A DNA stretch of 56,895 nt from JBMDXB01 sp048594975 (GCA_048594975.1 JBMDXQ010000096.1:1-56895); one strand, 5' to 3'. Positions 16,269-25,501 are shown, numbered from the stretch's first letter. Numbers and translations: made by a program. Notes: generated by a model from the letters alone, not told the origin.

Positions 16269-16641
16269 GAGATCCCTCCGGTACCCGCTCTGCGCGTCGT
16301 CCGCGCGTCATTGCGATGACGCCGTCGTGCGCAGACGAGGCGCACGCGGCCGACGACGCAACGAGCGTGGAGCAGGCGCGATGCCAGCCGGCTGTCAGGC
16401 GATGGATCCACAACACGCAGTCATGACGCCGCCTGCCCCGCGCCATGAGGAACGACATTTCGTTCCGCCGACGACCCGTCGTGCGCGGAACACGTCACCG
16501 TCACGTCGCTCGACGCTCAGCCTTATGAAATGAAACGCGGCAAGGCGCTCTCCACGCATACCCTGCGGGCCGAGGCTCCCACGCGTGCGAGGTGGCCACG
16601 GGATTGCCGGAATACCCCGAATCGCAGCAGGGAGGAACGCG

Positions 16642-16740
16642 ATGCATCAAGTTCTCGTCGCTGTGGCGTTACTTGTCGCGAGCAATCGCGTCGGTTCACC
16701 TGGTCGGGCCAGCGCTGGAGATGTCGATGGTGCGGTCTAG
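16642..16740 (+). CDS. Possible 32-residue peptide with signal-like start
   Basis: An ATG with GGGAGGA about 6 nt upstream opens a 32-codon frame that begins HQVLVAVALLVAS and ends in a TAG. The hydrophobic start looks like a signal peptide, so this may be the 5-prime remnant of an exported protein gene or a true small peptide. No similarity is recognised. Confidence 0.25.
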   Translation: MHQVLVAVALLVASNRVGSPGRASAGDVDGAV

Positions 16741-16813
16741 GTGGCTTCGAACGACGCAGCCGCCAACGAGGTGGTCTTCGGCCGGAACGAACGCGGCGAG
16801 CTGGGGCGTGAGC

Positions 16814-17125
16814 TCAGGGTTGCTCGCAGGTAGTGAGGAGCGCGTAGAGGCCCGCAAGGTCGAGCAGGCAGCGGACGTAACGGTTGGCTCTCGCGATCCG
16901 CAGCGCCCCGCCGGCAGTCCTCGCGGCCGCGAAGGCGCAGGCCAACTCACCGACCCCGGCCGCGTCGATATCGCGAAGTTTCGCCAGGTCGAGGAGGATC
17001 TGCCGCTCGCCACAACGGACGAGCGACGCGACGACCGTGCCGAGTTGCCCGTTCACCGGCGCTCGAAGGCTTCCCGACACGGGAACGACGGCGAGGCGCG
17101 TCTTGAGATCCAGACCGGCAAGCAT
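16814..17125 (-). CDS. STAS-domain protein (anti-sigma factor antagonist-like)
   Basis: The ATG at 17125 gives a 103-residue protein, the usual size of a lone STAS domain. Visible elements are the first strand (TRLAVVPVSGSL), VNGQLGTVVASLVRCG, the core ILLDLAKLRDIDAAGVGELA with Asp and Ala-Gly where SpoIIAA-type proteins have DSxG, and a C-terminal helix LLDLAGLYALLTT. Such domains bind anti-sigma kinases in partner-switching systems. The phospho-acceptor Ser is replaced by Ala (DAAGVG), so regulation by phosphorylation at that site is unlikely. No anti-sigma kinase is nearby. The start is uncertain because no good ribosome binding site is visible. Confidence 0.72.
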   Translation of the reverse strand: MLAGLDLKTRLAVVPVSGSLRAPVNGQLGTVVASLVRCGERQILLDLAKLRDIDAAGVGELACAFAAARTAGGALRIARANRYVRCLLDLAGLYALLTTCEQP

Positions 17126-17453
17126 GAACGTGTGACCCCACCGTGTAGTCGAACGAGTCCCGCCCCGATCGACAGGGCAGAGCCAATTCGTATGACGCGT
17201 ACCCCGTCCCCAAGGTTGCCGAGGTGTCAGAGCGCCATCGTTTTCGTCCCGATCAACTCGCCGAAGTCGAGGTGCACCCGTCCCTCGTAGCGCCCGGTCC
17301 TCCCGTTCCCGATTGGGCTGGCCGGCGCGGGACCGAGATTGGGCCGAACATGCGCGCGAATGAACGATGGAGAGTGGAAGAGCGATCACGCGGCAGCTAG
17401 GGAGCGCCCGACGCCACGACGCCCGGTTGGCATACACTCGTGACGAGACGATC
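17126..17453. other. Intergenic region between divergent STAS and DUF2007-like genes
   Basis: About 330 bp. A minus-strand frame without start codon (17230-17385, ending HLDFGELIGTKTMAL) has coding-like composition and could be the tail of a lost gene, but nothing is recognisable. No promoter boxes stand out. Confidence 0.4.
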
Positions 17454-17726
17454 ATGGGCCATGCGTATCGATGCGTGTTCGTCGCCAACGGACAGGTCCA
17501 CGCCGAGCAGGTGCGCTCGTTCCTGGCCAGCGCGGACATCGACAGCCAACTGCGGGGCGAGGCCTTGAGTAAGACCCACGGCCTGACACTGGACGGGCTC
17601 GGACGCGTCGAGGTCCTGGTTGCACCCGCCGACGAGGATCGCGCGCGCGCGTTGCTCGCGTCCGCAGATCGCGGCGAGCTCGAGTTGCCCGAGAATTCCG
17701 ATCAGGATCCGGGCCAGGACCGGTGA
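17454..17726 (+). CDS. DUF2007-like putative signal-transducing protein
   Basis: This 90-residue protein begins MGHAYRCVFVANGQVHAEQV, continues RSFLASADIDSQLRGEAL and has VEVLVAPADEDRARALL near residues 58-74. This ferredoxin-like pattern (strand, 'AE-x-x-R-xxLxxxxI', then VxVxxxDxxxARxLL) is characteristic of DUF2007 / PF09413. These small PII-like domains have no defined biochemical role. The ATG at 17454 is the first Met of the conserved fold; an upstream extension is open but lacks character. A VOC gene follows 61 nt downstream. Confidence 0.72.
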   Translation: MGHAYRCVFVANGQVHAEQVRSFLASADIDSQLRGEALSKTHGLTLDGLGRVEVLVAPADEDRARALLASADRGELELPENSDQDPGQDR

Positions 17727-17787
17727 AACTGCCCCAGTCGGCTCCTGGCCACCCGTCCACTCCCGCGTTACACGGGAACCCGGAGCC

Positions 17788-18210
17788 ATGAAGCCGCGCA
17801 TCACGGTCCTGACGATCGGCGTCGACGATCTCGAGCGCTCCCTCGCCTTCTACCGCGACGGCCTTGGTTTTCCGACGAGCGGCATCGTCGGCGGGGAGTT
17901 CGAATACGGCGCGGTCGCCTTCTTCGAGCTGCAGCACGGTATCCAGCTCGCGCTGTGGCCGCGGACGAGCATCGCGCGTGATTCAGGGCTTCCGCTCAGC
18001 GAGCCGAGCGCAACCGAGTTGACGCTCGGGCACAACGTGAATAGCAGTGAAGAGGTGGACAGCCTGATGGCGCGGGCCGCACGCGCCGGCGCCACGATCG
18101 CCAAGGCCGCCGGCGAGACGTTCTGGGGCGGCTACGCGGGCTACTTCCAGGATCCCGACGGCCACCTCTGGGAACTGGCCTGGAATCCCCGCGTGAGGGT
18201 CGAGGACTGA
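17788..18210 (+). CDS. VOC / glyoxalase-family protein
   Basis: This is a 140-residue protein with two beta-alpha-beta-beta-beta modules: the first starts TVLTIGVDDLERSLAFYRDG and contains GVAFFEL-like strands, the second ends GYAGYFQDPDGHLWELAWNP. The latter is the usual glyoxalase ending with a metal-ligand Glu. The start ATG has CGGAG upstream. Members include dioxygenases, glyoxalase I and resistance proteins; no substrate can be named. It faces the MOSC gene convergently. Confidence 0.88.
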   Translation: MKPRITVLTIGVDDLERSLAFYRDGLGFPTSGIVGGEFEYGAVAFFELQHGIQLALWPRTSIARDSGLPLSEPSATELTLGHNVNSSEEVDSLMARAARAGATIAKAAGETFWGGYAGYFQDPDGHLWELAWNPRVRVED

Positions 18211-18251
18211 CGGGCCGCCGAGGAAGGCACGGCCCTGAAAGTCCCCCTCGT

Positions 18252-18929
18252 TTACCGGGCGACTGCCTGGCGTGCCTGCGCGAGCAAATCGACGCCGTCG
18301 CCTTCTTCCAGGTGACCTGGCCGGATCACGTGCGCGTTCAGGCAGAGACGTCCCGCGAAGCGGCGCACGATGTCTCGGAGCACGCCGGGATCCTGTTCGC
18401 CGCTGTCGGGATCGTAGGTCGTCATCACGCACCGGCCGCGGAGATCGGCGAGGCCGATGTCCGCGTGCGGCAGTCTCAGCGCCGCGCCCTGCCACGATCG
18501 CTCGGCGATCCCCGTGACCCCGCCGAGGACGATGTTCGGCCGCAGTCGCCGGACGTCGCGACCGAACAGCGCGAGGGAGCCATCGGTGCAGACGAGCAGC
18601 GGTAGGACGTCGAACCGCTCCGCGCCGTCGTAGCGCGCCAGGTTCGCGCCCGGGCCGACCGCCGCCTCGACGCGCGCCGCGATCTCGGGCGAGTCCCACG
18701 GCAGGCCCTCGACCAGCGGTTCGCCGTCCGACCCGAGGGTTGCACGGAGGCGCAGCAGGCGCGGGAACCGACGTGCCGTGACCATGCGCCCGCGGCGATC
18801 GTAGACCTGCACCACGCGGTCGCCAGGCAGTCCCATGGCCGTCACCTCGGCGGCCGCCAGGCGTTCACCGGCCATCGACTTCACGGGATAGCGCCAAAGT
18901 GCGGCGACGTGCATCGCTGCGCCGGTCAC
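18252..18929 (-). CDS. MOSC-domain protein with N-terminal beta barrel
   Basis: This protein of about 225 residues has the N-terminal MOSC_N pattern ALWRYPVKSMAGERLAAAEV, GLPGDRVVQVYD and then TARRFPRLL. The MOSC core is seen in RLRPNIVLGGVTGIAE, CVMTTYDPDSGEQDP and GVLRDI. MOSC domains handle molybdenum cofactor sulfur transfer or detoxify N-hydroxylated compounds (YcbX, YiiM). The MOSC Cys-containing segment is present as RCVMTTYDP. The GTG start at 18929 overlaps the stop of the AhpD-like gene by 4 nt (GTGA); an ATG at 18914 is the alternative. The two genes form a coupled pair. Confidence 0.85.
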   Translation of the reverse strand: MTGAAMHVAALWRYPVKSMAGERLAAAEVTAMGLPGDRVVQVYDRRGRMVTARRFPRLLRLRATLGSDGEPLVEGLPWDSPEIAARVEAAVGPGANLARYDGAERFDVLPLLVCTDGSLALFGRDVRRLRPNIVLGGVTGIAERSWQGAALRLPHADIGLADLRGRCVMTTYDPDSGEQDPGVLRDIVRRFAGRLCLNAHVIRPGHLEEGDGVDLLAQARQAVAR

Positions 18930-19474
18930 GCCACCGCCGCCCTGGCGGTCACGCGCGCGAAGTCGATCTCGGTCCGCGCCAGGCGGTTGAAGTAGTTGGT
19001 GAAGACGTTCAGCGCCACGTGCGCAACCAGCTCGGCCACCTCCGCATCGGAGAAGCCGGCCTTCCTGATCTCGGCCAGCGCCTCGTCGCCGACATCGCCG
19101 CGCTCCTCGAGGATTGCGGAAGCAAAACGCAGCGCGGCGGCGACCTTCGGATCGGCGGAGCGCGCGTCGCGATTCATCTCGAGCTCCGCCTCGGACACGC
19201 CGACACGCTTGCCGAGAGCCGTGTGCGCCGAGAGGCAGTAGTCGCAGGCGTTGGCCTCGGCCGTTGTCATCGCGATCTGCTCCTGCAGCCCGGCCGGCAA
19301 TGCGCCACGCCGCAACGCGCCGCTCAGATTCAGGTAGCCCTCGAGCACCACCGGCGACACCGCCATCGTCCGCATCATGTTGGGGACGAAGCCGAGCAGT
19401 TTCTCGATTGCCTCGAAGTTCCTGCGGACGCCTTCCCGGGCTGTCGATACGTCGACAGGTTCGATTCGTCTCAT
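18926..19474 (-). CDS. Carboxymuconolactone decarboxylase / AhpD-like peroxidase-related protein
   Basis: This 182-residue protein is all helical with the AhpD signature EANACDYCLSAHT: Cys77, Cys80 and His84, preceded by Glu73. It matches the peroxidase-related TIGR01926/PF02627 group, which reduces alkyl hydroperoxides or acts as a thiol-disulfide protein. The ATG at 19474 has GGAGGA 8 nt upstream and was preferred to an upstream in-frame Met. It is the first gene of a pair with the MOSC protein. A short TTACCTGTAA palindrome about 80 nt upstream could be an operator. Confidence 0.88.
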   Translation of the reverse strand: MRRIEPVDVSTAREGVRRNFEAIEKLLGFVPNMMRTMAVSPVVLEGYLNLSGALRRGALPAGLQEQIAMTTAEANACDYCLSAHTALGKRVGVSEAELEMNRDARSADPKVAAALRFASAILEERGDVGDEALAEIRKAGFSDAEVAELVAHVALNVFTNYFNRLARTEIDFARVTARAAVA

Positions 19475-20439
19475 ACGTACGTTCCTCCGTGCCGCTCGTG
19501 AAATGCGTTCGGCCATGATCATCCTGCACTGGGAATGCCACGGGATCATTACCTGTAACGCTCATCGAGAGAGTAACTTATGGCCTCCTCGCGGCTGTGG
19601 CCGGGTCACAGGATCTCGTGCCGGCCACGAACCTTCGTGCCTGGCCACGAAATCTGCTCGCCGCACGAGGCGTCGTGTGATCGTGGCGCCGATCGGCGGA
19701 GCGGCTTTCCGCTAGGGGGGTTCTGGATCTTCAAGCGCCGACGCCGCTTGCGTCGTCATAATGGAAACGTCTTGGCCCGGCCGTTTAGTCTGCCGTCGTC
19801 CATGACGTGCGCGGCGAGCCATATCTCGCGGCGTCTCAGTGTGTTACGAGGTATGCGACGGCAAATTCGGGTCACGACGCCCCACCTGTGACCCCCGTGC
19901 CGCTCTGCATCCTGCAGGATAGATGGCGGCGCCGCCGACCACTCCGGGCGGTGGCGCGGCCGTTCCCAGGATCCGGGTGGGGAAAACGTTCTCGGACTGG
20001 CCGTCTCGGTGCTTGCCGTGACACTTCGCTCGCGCCAGTCCGCGGTTGCGCCCCTGGAGCGCCTTCGCGGCACAACACCCGCGCCGCCACGTTTCGCCGG
20101 TCGACCACGCGAAACTCGCGGCGCTGCAGCAGCGGTTCGAATCCCCTCGCGACGTCACCGCTGCCTGACTGTCCTGCCATACCGAACGCGTCAGGGAGGT
20201 GATGGCCTCGTCGCACTGCAACTGGAGCCGGCAGGAGTACATCCCCGGCCGGAGCATCCGGCGTTCGGCAAGAAGAACACCCTGAACAATTCCGCGAGCA
20301 TTGCGCGCGCCGCATCGCGACGCTCGGGAAGGCACGAGCGGCAGCGGCTGCGTGTCGCAGACCGAAGAAAGTCGCGGGAGGTTGCGGCATTTTGCCGCTC
20401 GTCCTGTCCAGCTTCCGCCGCGTCGGCTGCATTCGGCCG
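19475..20439. other. Long intergenic region, no gene recognised
   Basis: Nearly 1 kb. Several overlapping frames exist on both strands but none has a ribosome binding site, consistent codon bias or recognisable domain. The region could hold a decayed gene. The last 130 bp before the GH10 gene contain its promoter. Confidence 0.5.
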
Positions 20440-20468
20440 TTGACGCTCGCCCGCCGCGGCCATATAGT
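20440..20468 (+). promoter_or_regulatory. Sigma70-type promoter of the GH10 xylanase gene
   Basis: TTGACG (20440-20445) and TATAGT (20463-20468) are separated by exactly 17 nt, giving a transcript start near 20475 and a leader of about 95 nt. Confidence 0.65.
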
Positions 20469-20570
20469 TCGCTGGCCGAACAAAGCAGGCGGCAGCGGAC
20501 GCCGCGACCGAATACCGCAGCCATCGGGCTCCACGCCGCCCGCGTCTCTCACAACGCTGGGGGAGTCCTC

Positions 20571-23138
20571 ATGAAGCGCTTCACCAAGCTCCTGCTGACA
20601 CTCGCGCTCACTGCATTCCCGACCGCGGTTTCCGCGCAGCTCAATTCCGTGATCCTCGAGGCCGAAGCCGGCACCGTCGGATCGCAGTTCGCCATCGGCG
20701 TCGACGGCGCGACGACCTACGCCGCGATCCAGTCGACCATCGCCGGCGGTAATCCCACGACCGCCGATCGCGTGATCAGGTTCACCGTGACGTTCCCGCA
20801 CGCGGGTGTGTGGGAGCTATACGCGCGGCTCCGCGTCGGGGCGGCCACCTTCAACGACGACAGCATGTTCTACGCGAACGGGTTCGGGGAGAAGAACCCG
20901 ACGCTGGACGCCGACTGGATCCTGGCGAACGGACTGGCTGGAAACATCGGGTTCACTAATCCCACCGACAAGGTCACCGGCGGAGGCTTCGCCGGCAGCG
21001 GCGTCTGGAAGTGGGTCAAGCTCTCGGCCTTCGACGGAGGAGAGCCGCCCATCTCCTTCACCGTACCCGACGGCGCGCTCACGCAGACTTTCCAGATTGC
21101 CGGCCGCGAGGACGGGCTGTGGCTCGACAAGTTCGCGTTCGGTCCCCAGGGCGTGTTCTTCACCGTCTTCGATCTCGACAACGGACTGCCGGGCACGACG
21201 GAGCCGCCTCCGCCGCCGTACACGCCGACCGGCCCTCCGATAGCGACCGGGAAGCCGAAGTTCCTCGGCAGCGTGTCGAGCCCGTCGCAGAACCTCAACT
21301 TCACCGCCTACTTCAACCAGGTGACGCCTGAGAACGCCGGCAAGTGGGGCAGCGTCGAGCCGACGCGCGACAACATGAACTGGACGCAGCTGGACTTCGC
21401 GTACAACCTGGCGAAGAACAACGGCTTCCCGTTCCGCCTGCACACGCTCGTCTGGGGGAATCAGCAGCCGGGGTGGATTGCGGCGCTCCCGATCGCAGAA
21501 CAGCGCGGTGAGATCGAGGAGTGGTTCGCGGCGCTCGCGGCGCGCTACCCGGACATCGACTTCATCGACGTGGTGAACGAACCGCTGCACGATCCGCCGG
21601 ACGATCCCCAGGACGGCGGCTACCTCCAGGCGCTCGGCGGATCCGGCGTGACGGGTTGGGACTGGATCGTCGAGGCCTTTCGGCTCGCCCGCCAGTATTT
21701 CCCCACGGCAAAGCTCGGCCTCAACGAGTTCAGCGTGACCAACAACACGACCGACATGATCCGCTACATCGGGATCGTCAACCTGCTGAAAGCGGAGAAC
21801 CTGATCGACGTCGTGGGCGTGCAAGGACACGCGTTCTCAACGCGGCCGAACATCCCGATGTCGGTCCACACCGCGAACCTCGACCGGCTCGCCGAAACGG
21901 GGCTGCCCATCCACGTCACCGAGCTCGACATCGACGGACCGAGCGACGAGATTCAGCTCGCCGACTACCAGCGGATCTTCCCCGTGTTCTGGGAGCATCC
22001 GGCGGTGCGCGGCATCACGCTGTGGGGCTACCGGCCCGGCCACTGGCGCACGGCGCAGGGCGCGTACATCGTCCTCGAGAACGGCGCGGAGCGGCCGGCG
22101 ATGGTGTGGCTGAAGGAGTACGTCGCCGCCACCGAGCTCGCCGCCTGGGTGCGACTGGGCGGGCTGAACCAAGTCTACGATGGAACGCCGCGGGCGGTGA
22201 CGGTCACGACGATTCCCGAGGGGCTGCCCGTCGCCGTTACTTACAACGGCAGCACGACGCCGCCGACCGCGCCAGGGTCGTACCATGTCGTCGCCTCGGT
22301 CACCGGTGAGGACGCGTTCGGCTCGGCGGAGGGCACGCTCGTCATCAGCGCATCGGCCGTCTCGCGTCACGCTCCGACGATCAGTGGAGCGCTCGCCGGA
22401 TCGGTGCAGATGCTGCTTCCCGACAACGTGTCGCTGGGAGGCGGAGCGACGGTGAGCGGCGACCTGCTGGTGCCCGGCTCACCAGAGGTGATCCTCCACG
22501 GGTCCCCTGCATATGGCGGCACCGTCGACGGCAGCGGCGATGCGGCACCCTCCGGTTACACGGTCACGATCGGCGGCGACGCGGCACTGCGCCACGTCGT
22601 CCGGGCGACGGACCCGGTCGACCTCCCGACGGTGCCCGCACCGACTCCGCCGACTGGCACACGCGATGTCGTGCTGCGATCCCCGGGCGAGAGTCCCGGC
22701 AGCTTCGCGACGCTGCGGAACCTGTCGCTGAAGGAGAACGTCGGCCTGGTGACCGTGCCGCCCGGCAACTACGGATCGTTCAGCGCCGCGAGCGGCAGCG
22801 GCTTCGTCCTCGGCTTCCCGGCGGCCGGAGTCCCTGCGGTCTACAACCTGCAAGGACTCACGCTCAAGGAGGGCAGCCGGCTGGAGATCAGGGGACCGGT
22901 GATCCTGAACGTGGGCAGCAGCGTGTCGGTCCAGGGCGCGTCCGGCAACAGCGCCAGGCCGGAATGGCTCACGCTGCGCATCGCCGCGGGTGATCTCGCG
23001 GTCGACGGCGTGACGCTGGACGGCTACGCGATCGCCCCGGCAGGGACGGTGATCGTCAACAGCGGCGGGACGCTGCGCGGCGGTATCGCGGCGGACCGCA
23101 TTGTCATCAGGTCCGGCGGCGCGGTCATCACCCCGTAG
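20571..23138 (+). CDS. Secreted multidomain GH10 endo-xylanase
   Basis: The ATG at 20571 has GGGGGAG upstream and gives 855 residues. A signal peptide ends near AVSA (residue 22). Residues 25-215 form a beta-rich carbohydrate-binding-like domain (VILEAEAGTVGSQF, then GVWELYARLRVGAATF). Residues about 226-520 are a GH10 barrel with acid/base Glu337 (DVVNEPLHD) and nucleophile Glu451 (HVTELDIDGP), plus LHTLVWGNQQPGW and WGYRPGHWR. An MBG/YDG-like beta domain (NQVYDGTPRAVTVTTIPEG) follows near 530-590. The C-terminal 260 residues are repetitive beta sequence with Gly-rich turns, suggesting a beta helix. It hydrolyses internal beta-1,4-xylan links outside the cell. The C-terminal module may bind polymer or the cell surface. 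Confidence 0.93.
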   Translation: MKRFTKLLLTLALTAFPTAVSAQLNSVILEAEAGTVGSQFAIGVDGATTYAAIQSTIAGGNPTTADRVIRFTVTFPHAGVWELYARLRVGAATFNDDSMFYANGFGEKNPTLDADWILANGLAGNIGFTNPTDKVTGGGFAGSGVWKWVKLSAFDGGEPPISFTVPDGALTQTFQIAGREDGLWLDKFAFGPQGVFFTVFDLDNGLPGTTEPPPPPYTPTGPPIATGKPKFLGSVSSPSQNLNFTAYFNQVTPENAGKWGSVEPTRDNMNWTQLDFAYNLAKNNGFPFRLHTLVWGNQQPGWIAALPIAEQRGEIEEWFAALAARYPDIDFIDVVNEPLHDPPDDPQDGGYLQALGGSGVTGWDWIVEAFRLARQYFPTAKLGLNEFSVTNNTTDMIRYIGIVNLLKAENLIDVVGVQGHAFSTRPNIPMSVHTANLDRLAETGLPIHVTELDIDGPSDEIQLADYQRIFPVFWEHPAVRGITLWGYRPGHWRTAQGAYIVLENGAERPAMVWLKEYVAATELAAWVRLGGLNQVYDGTPRAVTVTTIPEGLPVAVTYNGSTTPPTAPGSYHVVASVTGEDAFGSAEGTLVISASAVSRHAPTISGALAGSVQMLLPDNVSLGGGATVSGDLLVPGSPEVILHGSPAYGGTVDGSGDAAPSGYTVTIGGDAALRHVVRATDPVDLPTVPAPTPPTGTRDVVLRSPGESPGSFATLRNLSLKENVGLVTVPPGNYGSFSAASGSGFVLGFPAAGVPAVYNLQGLTLKEGSRLEIRGPVILNVGSSVSVQGASGNSARPEWLTLRIAAGDLAVDGVTLDGYAIAPAGTVIVNSGGTLRGGIAADRIVIRSGGAVITP

Positions 23139-23155
23139 CCGGCCGGCACACACGG

Positions 23156-23192
23156 CCCGCGGCACGTCCCTGACCGGGCGACGTGCCGCGGG
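23156..23192 (+). terminator. Terminator-like hairpin after the xylanase gene
   Basis: CCCGCGGCACGT and ACGTGCCGCGGG form a perfect 12-bp stem with a 13-nt loop, 18 nt after the GH10 stop codon. There is no T-run, so it may slow or stabilise the transcript end rather than act as a classic intrinsic terminator. Confidence 0.5.
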
Positions 23193-23255
23193 TCGAAATT
23201 CCACCGCGCTGCCGATATACTTCACGCCGCGCATCGACACGCGCCAGAGCATCCC

Positions 23256-24179
23256 ATGACCGACCACTCCTCGCTCCTTTCGCGTCTCGCGATCGTCCTG
23301 CCCGTCCTGGCGCTCGCCGTCAGTGCTTCACCCGCGGCGCAGTCGCGCATCAGGGTGATGATCCTGACGGGGCAGTGCAACCCCTTCCACAACTGGGCGG
23401 TGAGCAGCGCGGCGATCAAGCGCGTGCTCGACCAGACCGGCAGTTTCGACGTCACGGTCGTGACCTCGCCGGCGAAGGGGCAGGATATGTCGGGGTTCAC
23501 GCCGTCGTTCGCCGGCTACGGCGCGGTGGTGATGGATTACGAAGGTGACGAGTGGCCGGAGCCGACCAAGCACGCCTTCGTCGAATATGTTCGCGGCGGC
23601 GGCGGGCTCGTGCTCGTGCACGCGGCGGACAACGCCTTTCCCAAGTGGAAGGAGTTCCTCGGGATCTCGGGTATCGGCGGCTGGGCAGGCCGCGACGAGA
23701 GCTGGGGGCCGAAGGTTCGGTGGCGCGACGGCAAGATGGTGCTCGATTCGACGCCGGGTAGCGCGATGCACCCGCCGAGGCACGATTTCCAGATCGTGTC
23801 GCGTGCGCCGGAGCATCCGATCATGAAGGGGCTCCCGAACGAGTGGATGCACGCGAGCGACGAGATCTACAGCCAGCTCCGCGGCCCGGCGAAGAACCTC
23901 CAGGTGCTCGCCACGGCGCTCGCCGACAAGGCGAAGGGCGGAACGGGCGAGCACGAGCCGATGTTCATGACCATTCAGTACGGCAAAGGGCGCGTGTTCC
24001 ACAACACGCTGGGCCACGTCGGGCCGAAAGACGCGGAGCCCGTCCCTTCGATCAGCAGCGTGGACTTCATCGTCTCGATTCAGCGGGGCACCGAGTGGGC
24101 GGCCACCGGCAAGGTCACGCAGCCGCTGCCGGCCGATTTCCCGACGGCTTCGAGCATCTCGCTGCGGAAACCATCGTGA
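23256..24179 (+). CDS. ThuA-like domain protein, secreted
   Basis: This 307-residue protein has a signal peptide (AIVLPVLALAVSASPAAA-like, cut near SPAAQ). The ThuA fold is seen in RIRVMILTGQCNPFHNW, YGAVVMDYEGDEWPEPT, FVEYVRGGGGLVLVHAADNA and GKGRVFHNTLGHVG. These match trehalose-utilisation ThuA-like proteins with a class I glutamine-amidotransferase-like fold but without the catalytic Cys. Related domains are common in Acidobacteria and Planctomycetes near sugar-degradation genes, and the GH10 gene is directly upstream. The exact reaction is not established for most members. A TATACT box lies at 23216-23221. Confidence 0.9.
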   Translation: MTDHSSLLSRLAIVLPVLALAVSASPAAQSRIRVMILTGQCNPFHNWAVSSAAIKRVLDQTGSFDVTVVTSPAKGQDMSGFTPSFAGYGAVVMDYEGDEWPEPTKHAFVEYVRGGGGLVLVHAADNAFPKWKEFLGISGIGGWAGRDESWGPKVRWRDGKMVLDSTPGSAMHPPRHDFQIVSRAPEHPIMKGLPNEWMHASDEIYSQLRGPAKNLQVLATALADKAKGGTGEHEPMFMTIQYGKGRVFHNTLGHVGPKDAEPVPSISSVDFIVSIQRGTEWAATGKVTQPLPADFPTASSISLRKPS

Positions 24180-24418
24180 GCCGGGCTGCGGACTAGTTCT
24201 GCCTCCCCTCGTTCAAGGCCGCGACCGGTCCGTACCACTCAGCCGCGCGACCCGGCAGGGCCCGTTACCGACGTCCGGGCGCCATCGAAAAAGTGATCCC
24301 CCGCGGCGCCGAAGGCACGTACAATCAGCCCGTCGCGTTTCCCCGGGGCGTCGAACGAAGCCGTGGGCTTCGGGGCGCCCGCGGCATCACAAACGCCGTG
24401 CACGCCTGAGCCTCCATC

Positions 24419-25417
24419 ATGGACCTGCTGCAGCTCGAGCACTTCCTCGCCGTCGTGGAAGAGCGCACGTTCACTCGCGCGGCCGAGCGCGTCTGCCGCA
24501 CGCAGCCGGCGGTGAGCCAGAGCATCAAGAAGCTCGAGGAGGAGATCGGGGCGCCGCTGTTCGCCCGCGACGTCCACGAGGTGTCGCTCACCGAGGTGGG
24601 CCGTGTGCTCGCCGACTACGCCCGGCGGATGGTGCACCTGCGCGACGAGGCGCTGCGCCAGGTGACGGAGCTGAAGTCGCTCAAGGCGGGGACGCTGGCG
24701 ATCGCGGCGCACGAATCCGCGGCGGTCTACCTGCTTCCGGCGCCGCTGCGCGCCTACCTCCAGAAGTTCCCGGACATCAAGGTGGGCATTTATCGCAGCC
24801 GCCTGACCGAGATCCCTCGGCAGGTCATGGACCGCGAGGTGGACGTCGGGTTCGTCAAGGACCAGCCCGCGTTCCACGAGCTTGAGTGCGTGGAGGTCCA
24901 CTCGGACGAGATGATGTGCATCGCGGCCCCGGCGCACCCCCTGGCCTCGCGCGCCGAGGTGCGGGTGCACGATCTCGGCGCCGAGCAGTTCGTCATGCAC
25001 CACCTGTGCAGCGCGACCGCCGACGCGATCCTGCGCCTCTTCGAGCGGCACGGCACCCGCTGCCGGATCGTGGCGGAGCTGTGGAGTTTCGAGAACATCA
25101 AGAGCTTCGTGCAGGAGGAGGTGGGCCTGGCCATCGTTCCTGGCGTCACGGTGCGCCAGGAACTGCGCGATGGGACACTCGTGCGGATCCCGCTGCGCGA
25201 GCTGGCGATCCCGCGCCGGACGCTGATGATCTACCGCGAGCAGGGCTACCTGTCGGATTCCGCGCGCGAGCTGATCAAGGTGGTGCGTGCCTTCAACTGG
25301 GAACAGTGCTTCGCGCCGCCGCGCCCGCCCTTCCGTCGGCCGGAGCGGGGGCGTGAGGCGTCAGAGGCTGCCGGGGCCATCCGCAGGATCACGGGCTCGG
25401 TTCGGCCGGTGTCGTAG
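24419..25417 (+). CDS. LysR-family transcriptional regulator
   Basis: This 332-residue protein starts with the LysR winged helix: LLQLEHFLAVVEERTFTRAA, ERVCRTQPAVSQSIKKLEEE and then APLFARD. A periplasmic-binding-protein-like effector domain follows (residues 90-295; VDVGFVKDQPAF, VQEEVGLAIVPGVTVRQEL). The length is slightly above average because of a Pro and Arg rich tail. There is no divergent gene, so its target is probably elsewhere or itself. The start lies at the head of the conserved helix-turn-helix; no strong ribosome binding site is visible. Confidence 0.92.
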   Translation: MDLLQLEHFLAVVEERTFTRAAERVCRTQPAVSQSIKKLEEEIGAPLFARDVHEVSLTEVGRVLADYARRMVHLRDEALRQVTELKSLKAGTLAIAAHESAAVYLLPAPLRAYLQKFPDIKVGIYRSRLTEIPRQVMDREVDVGFVKDQPAFHELECVEVHSDEMMCIAAPAHPLASRAEVRVHDLGAEQFVMHHLCSATADAILRLFERHGTRCRIVAELWSFENIKSFVQEEVGLAIVPGVTVRQELRDGTLVRIPLRELAIPRRTLMIYREQGYLSDSARELIKVVRAFNWEQCFAPPRPPFRRPERGREASEAAGAIRRITGSVRPVS

Positions 25418-25501
25418 AGCGGGGTGCTCGCGCCAGGCGTGCTCGGCGTTCAGGGTGCGACAGCTGCAGCACACGTCGACACCGGGATGCGACGCTGCGG
25501 T

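Noticed and set aside
17230..17385. Minus-strand frame ending HLDFGELIGTKTMAL
   Set aside because: Codon composition is coding-like, but there is no start codon with a ribosome binding site and no recognisable domain. It may be a gene remnant.
20100..20175. tRNA-like segment with GGTTCGAATCCC
   Set aside because: The T-loop core looks right, but the flanking T-stem has only 4 of 5 pairs and no acceptor stem, D-arm or anticodon arm can be drawn around it.
19844..20801. Overlapping minus-strand frames of 226 and 309 codons before and over the xylanase start
   Set aside because: They overlap the xylanase promoter and signal peptide in antisense, have no ribosome binding site and show no recognisable domain.
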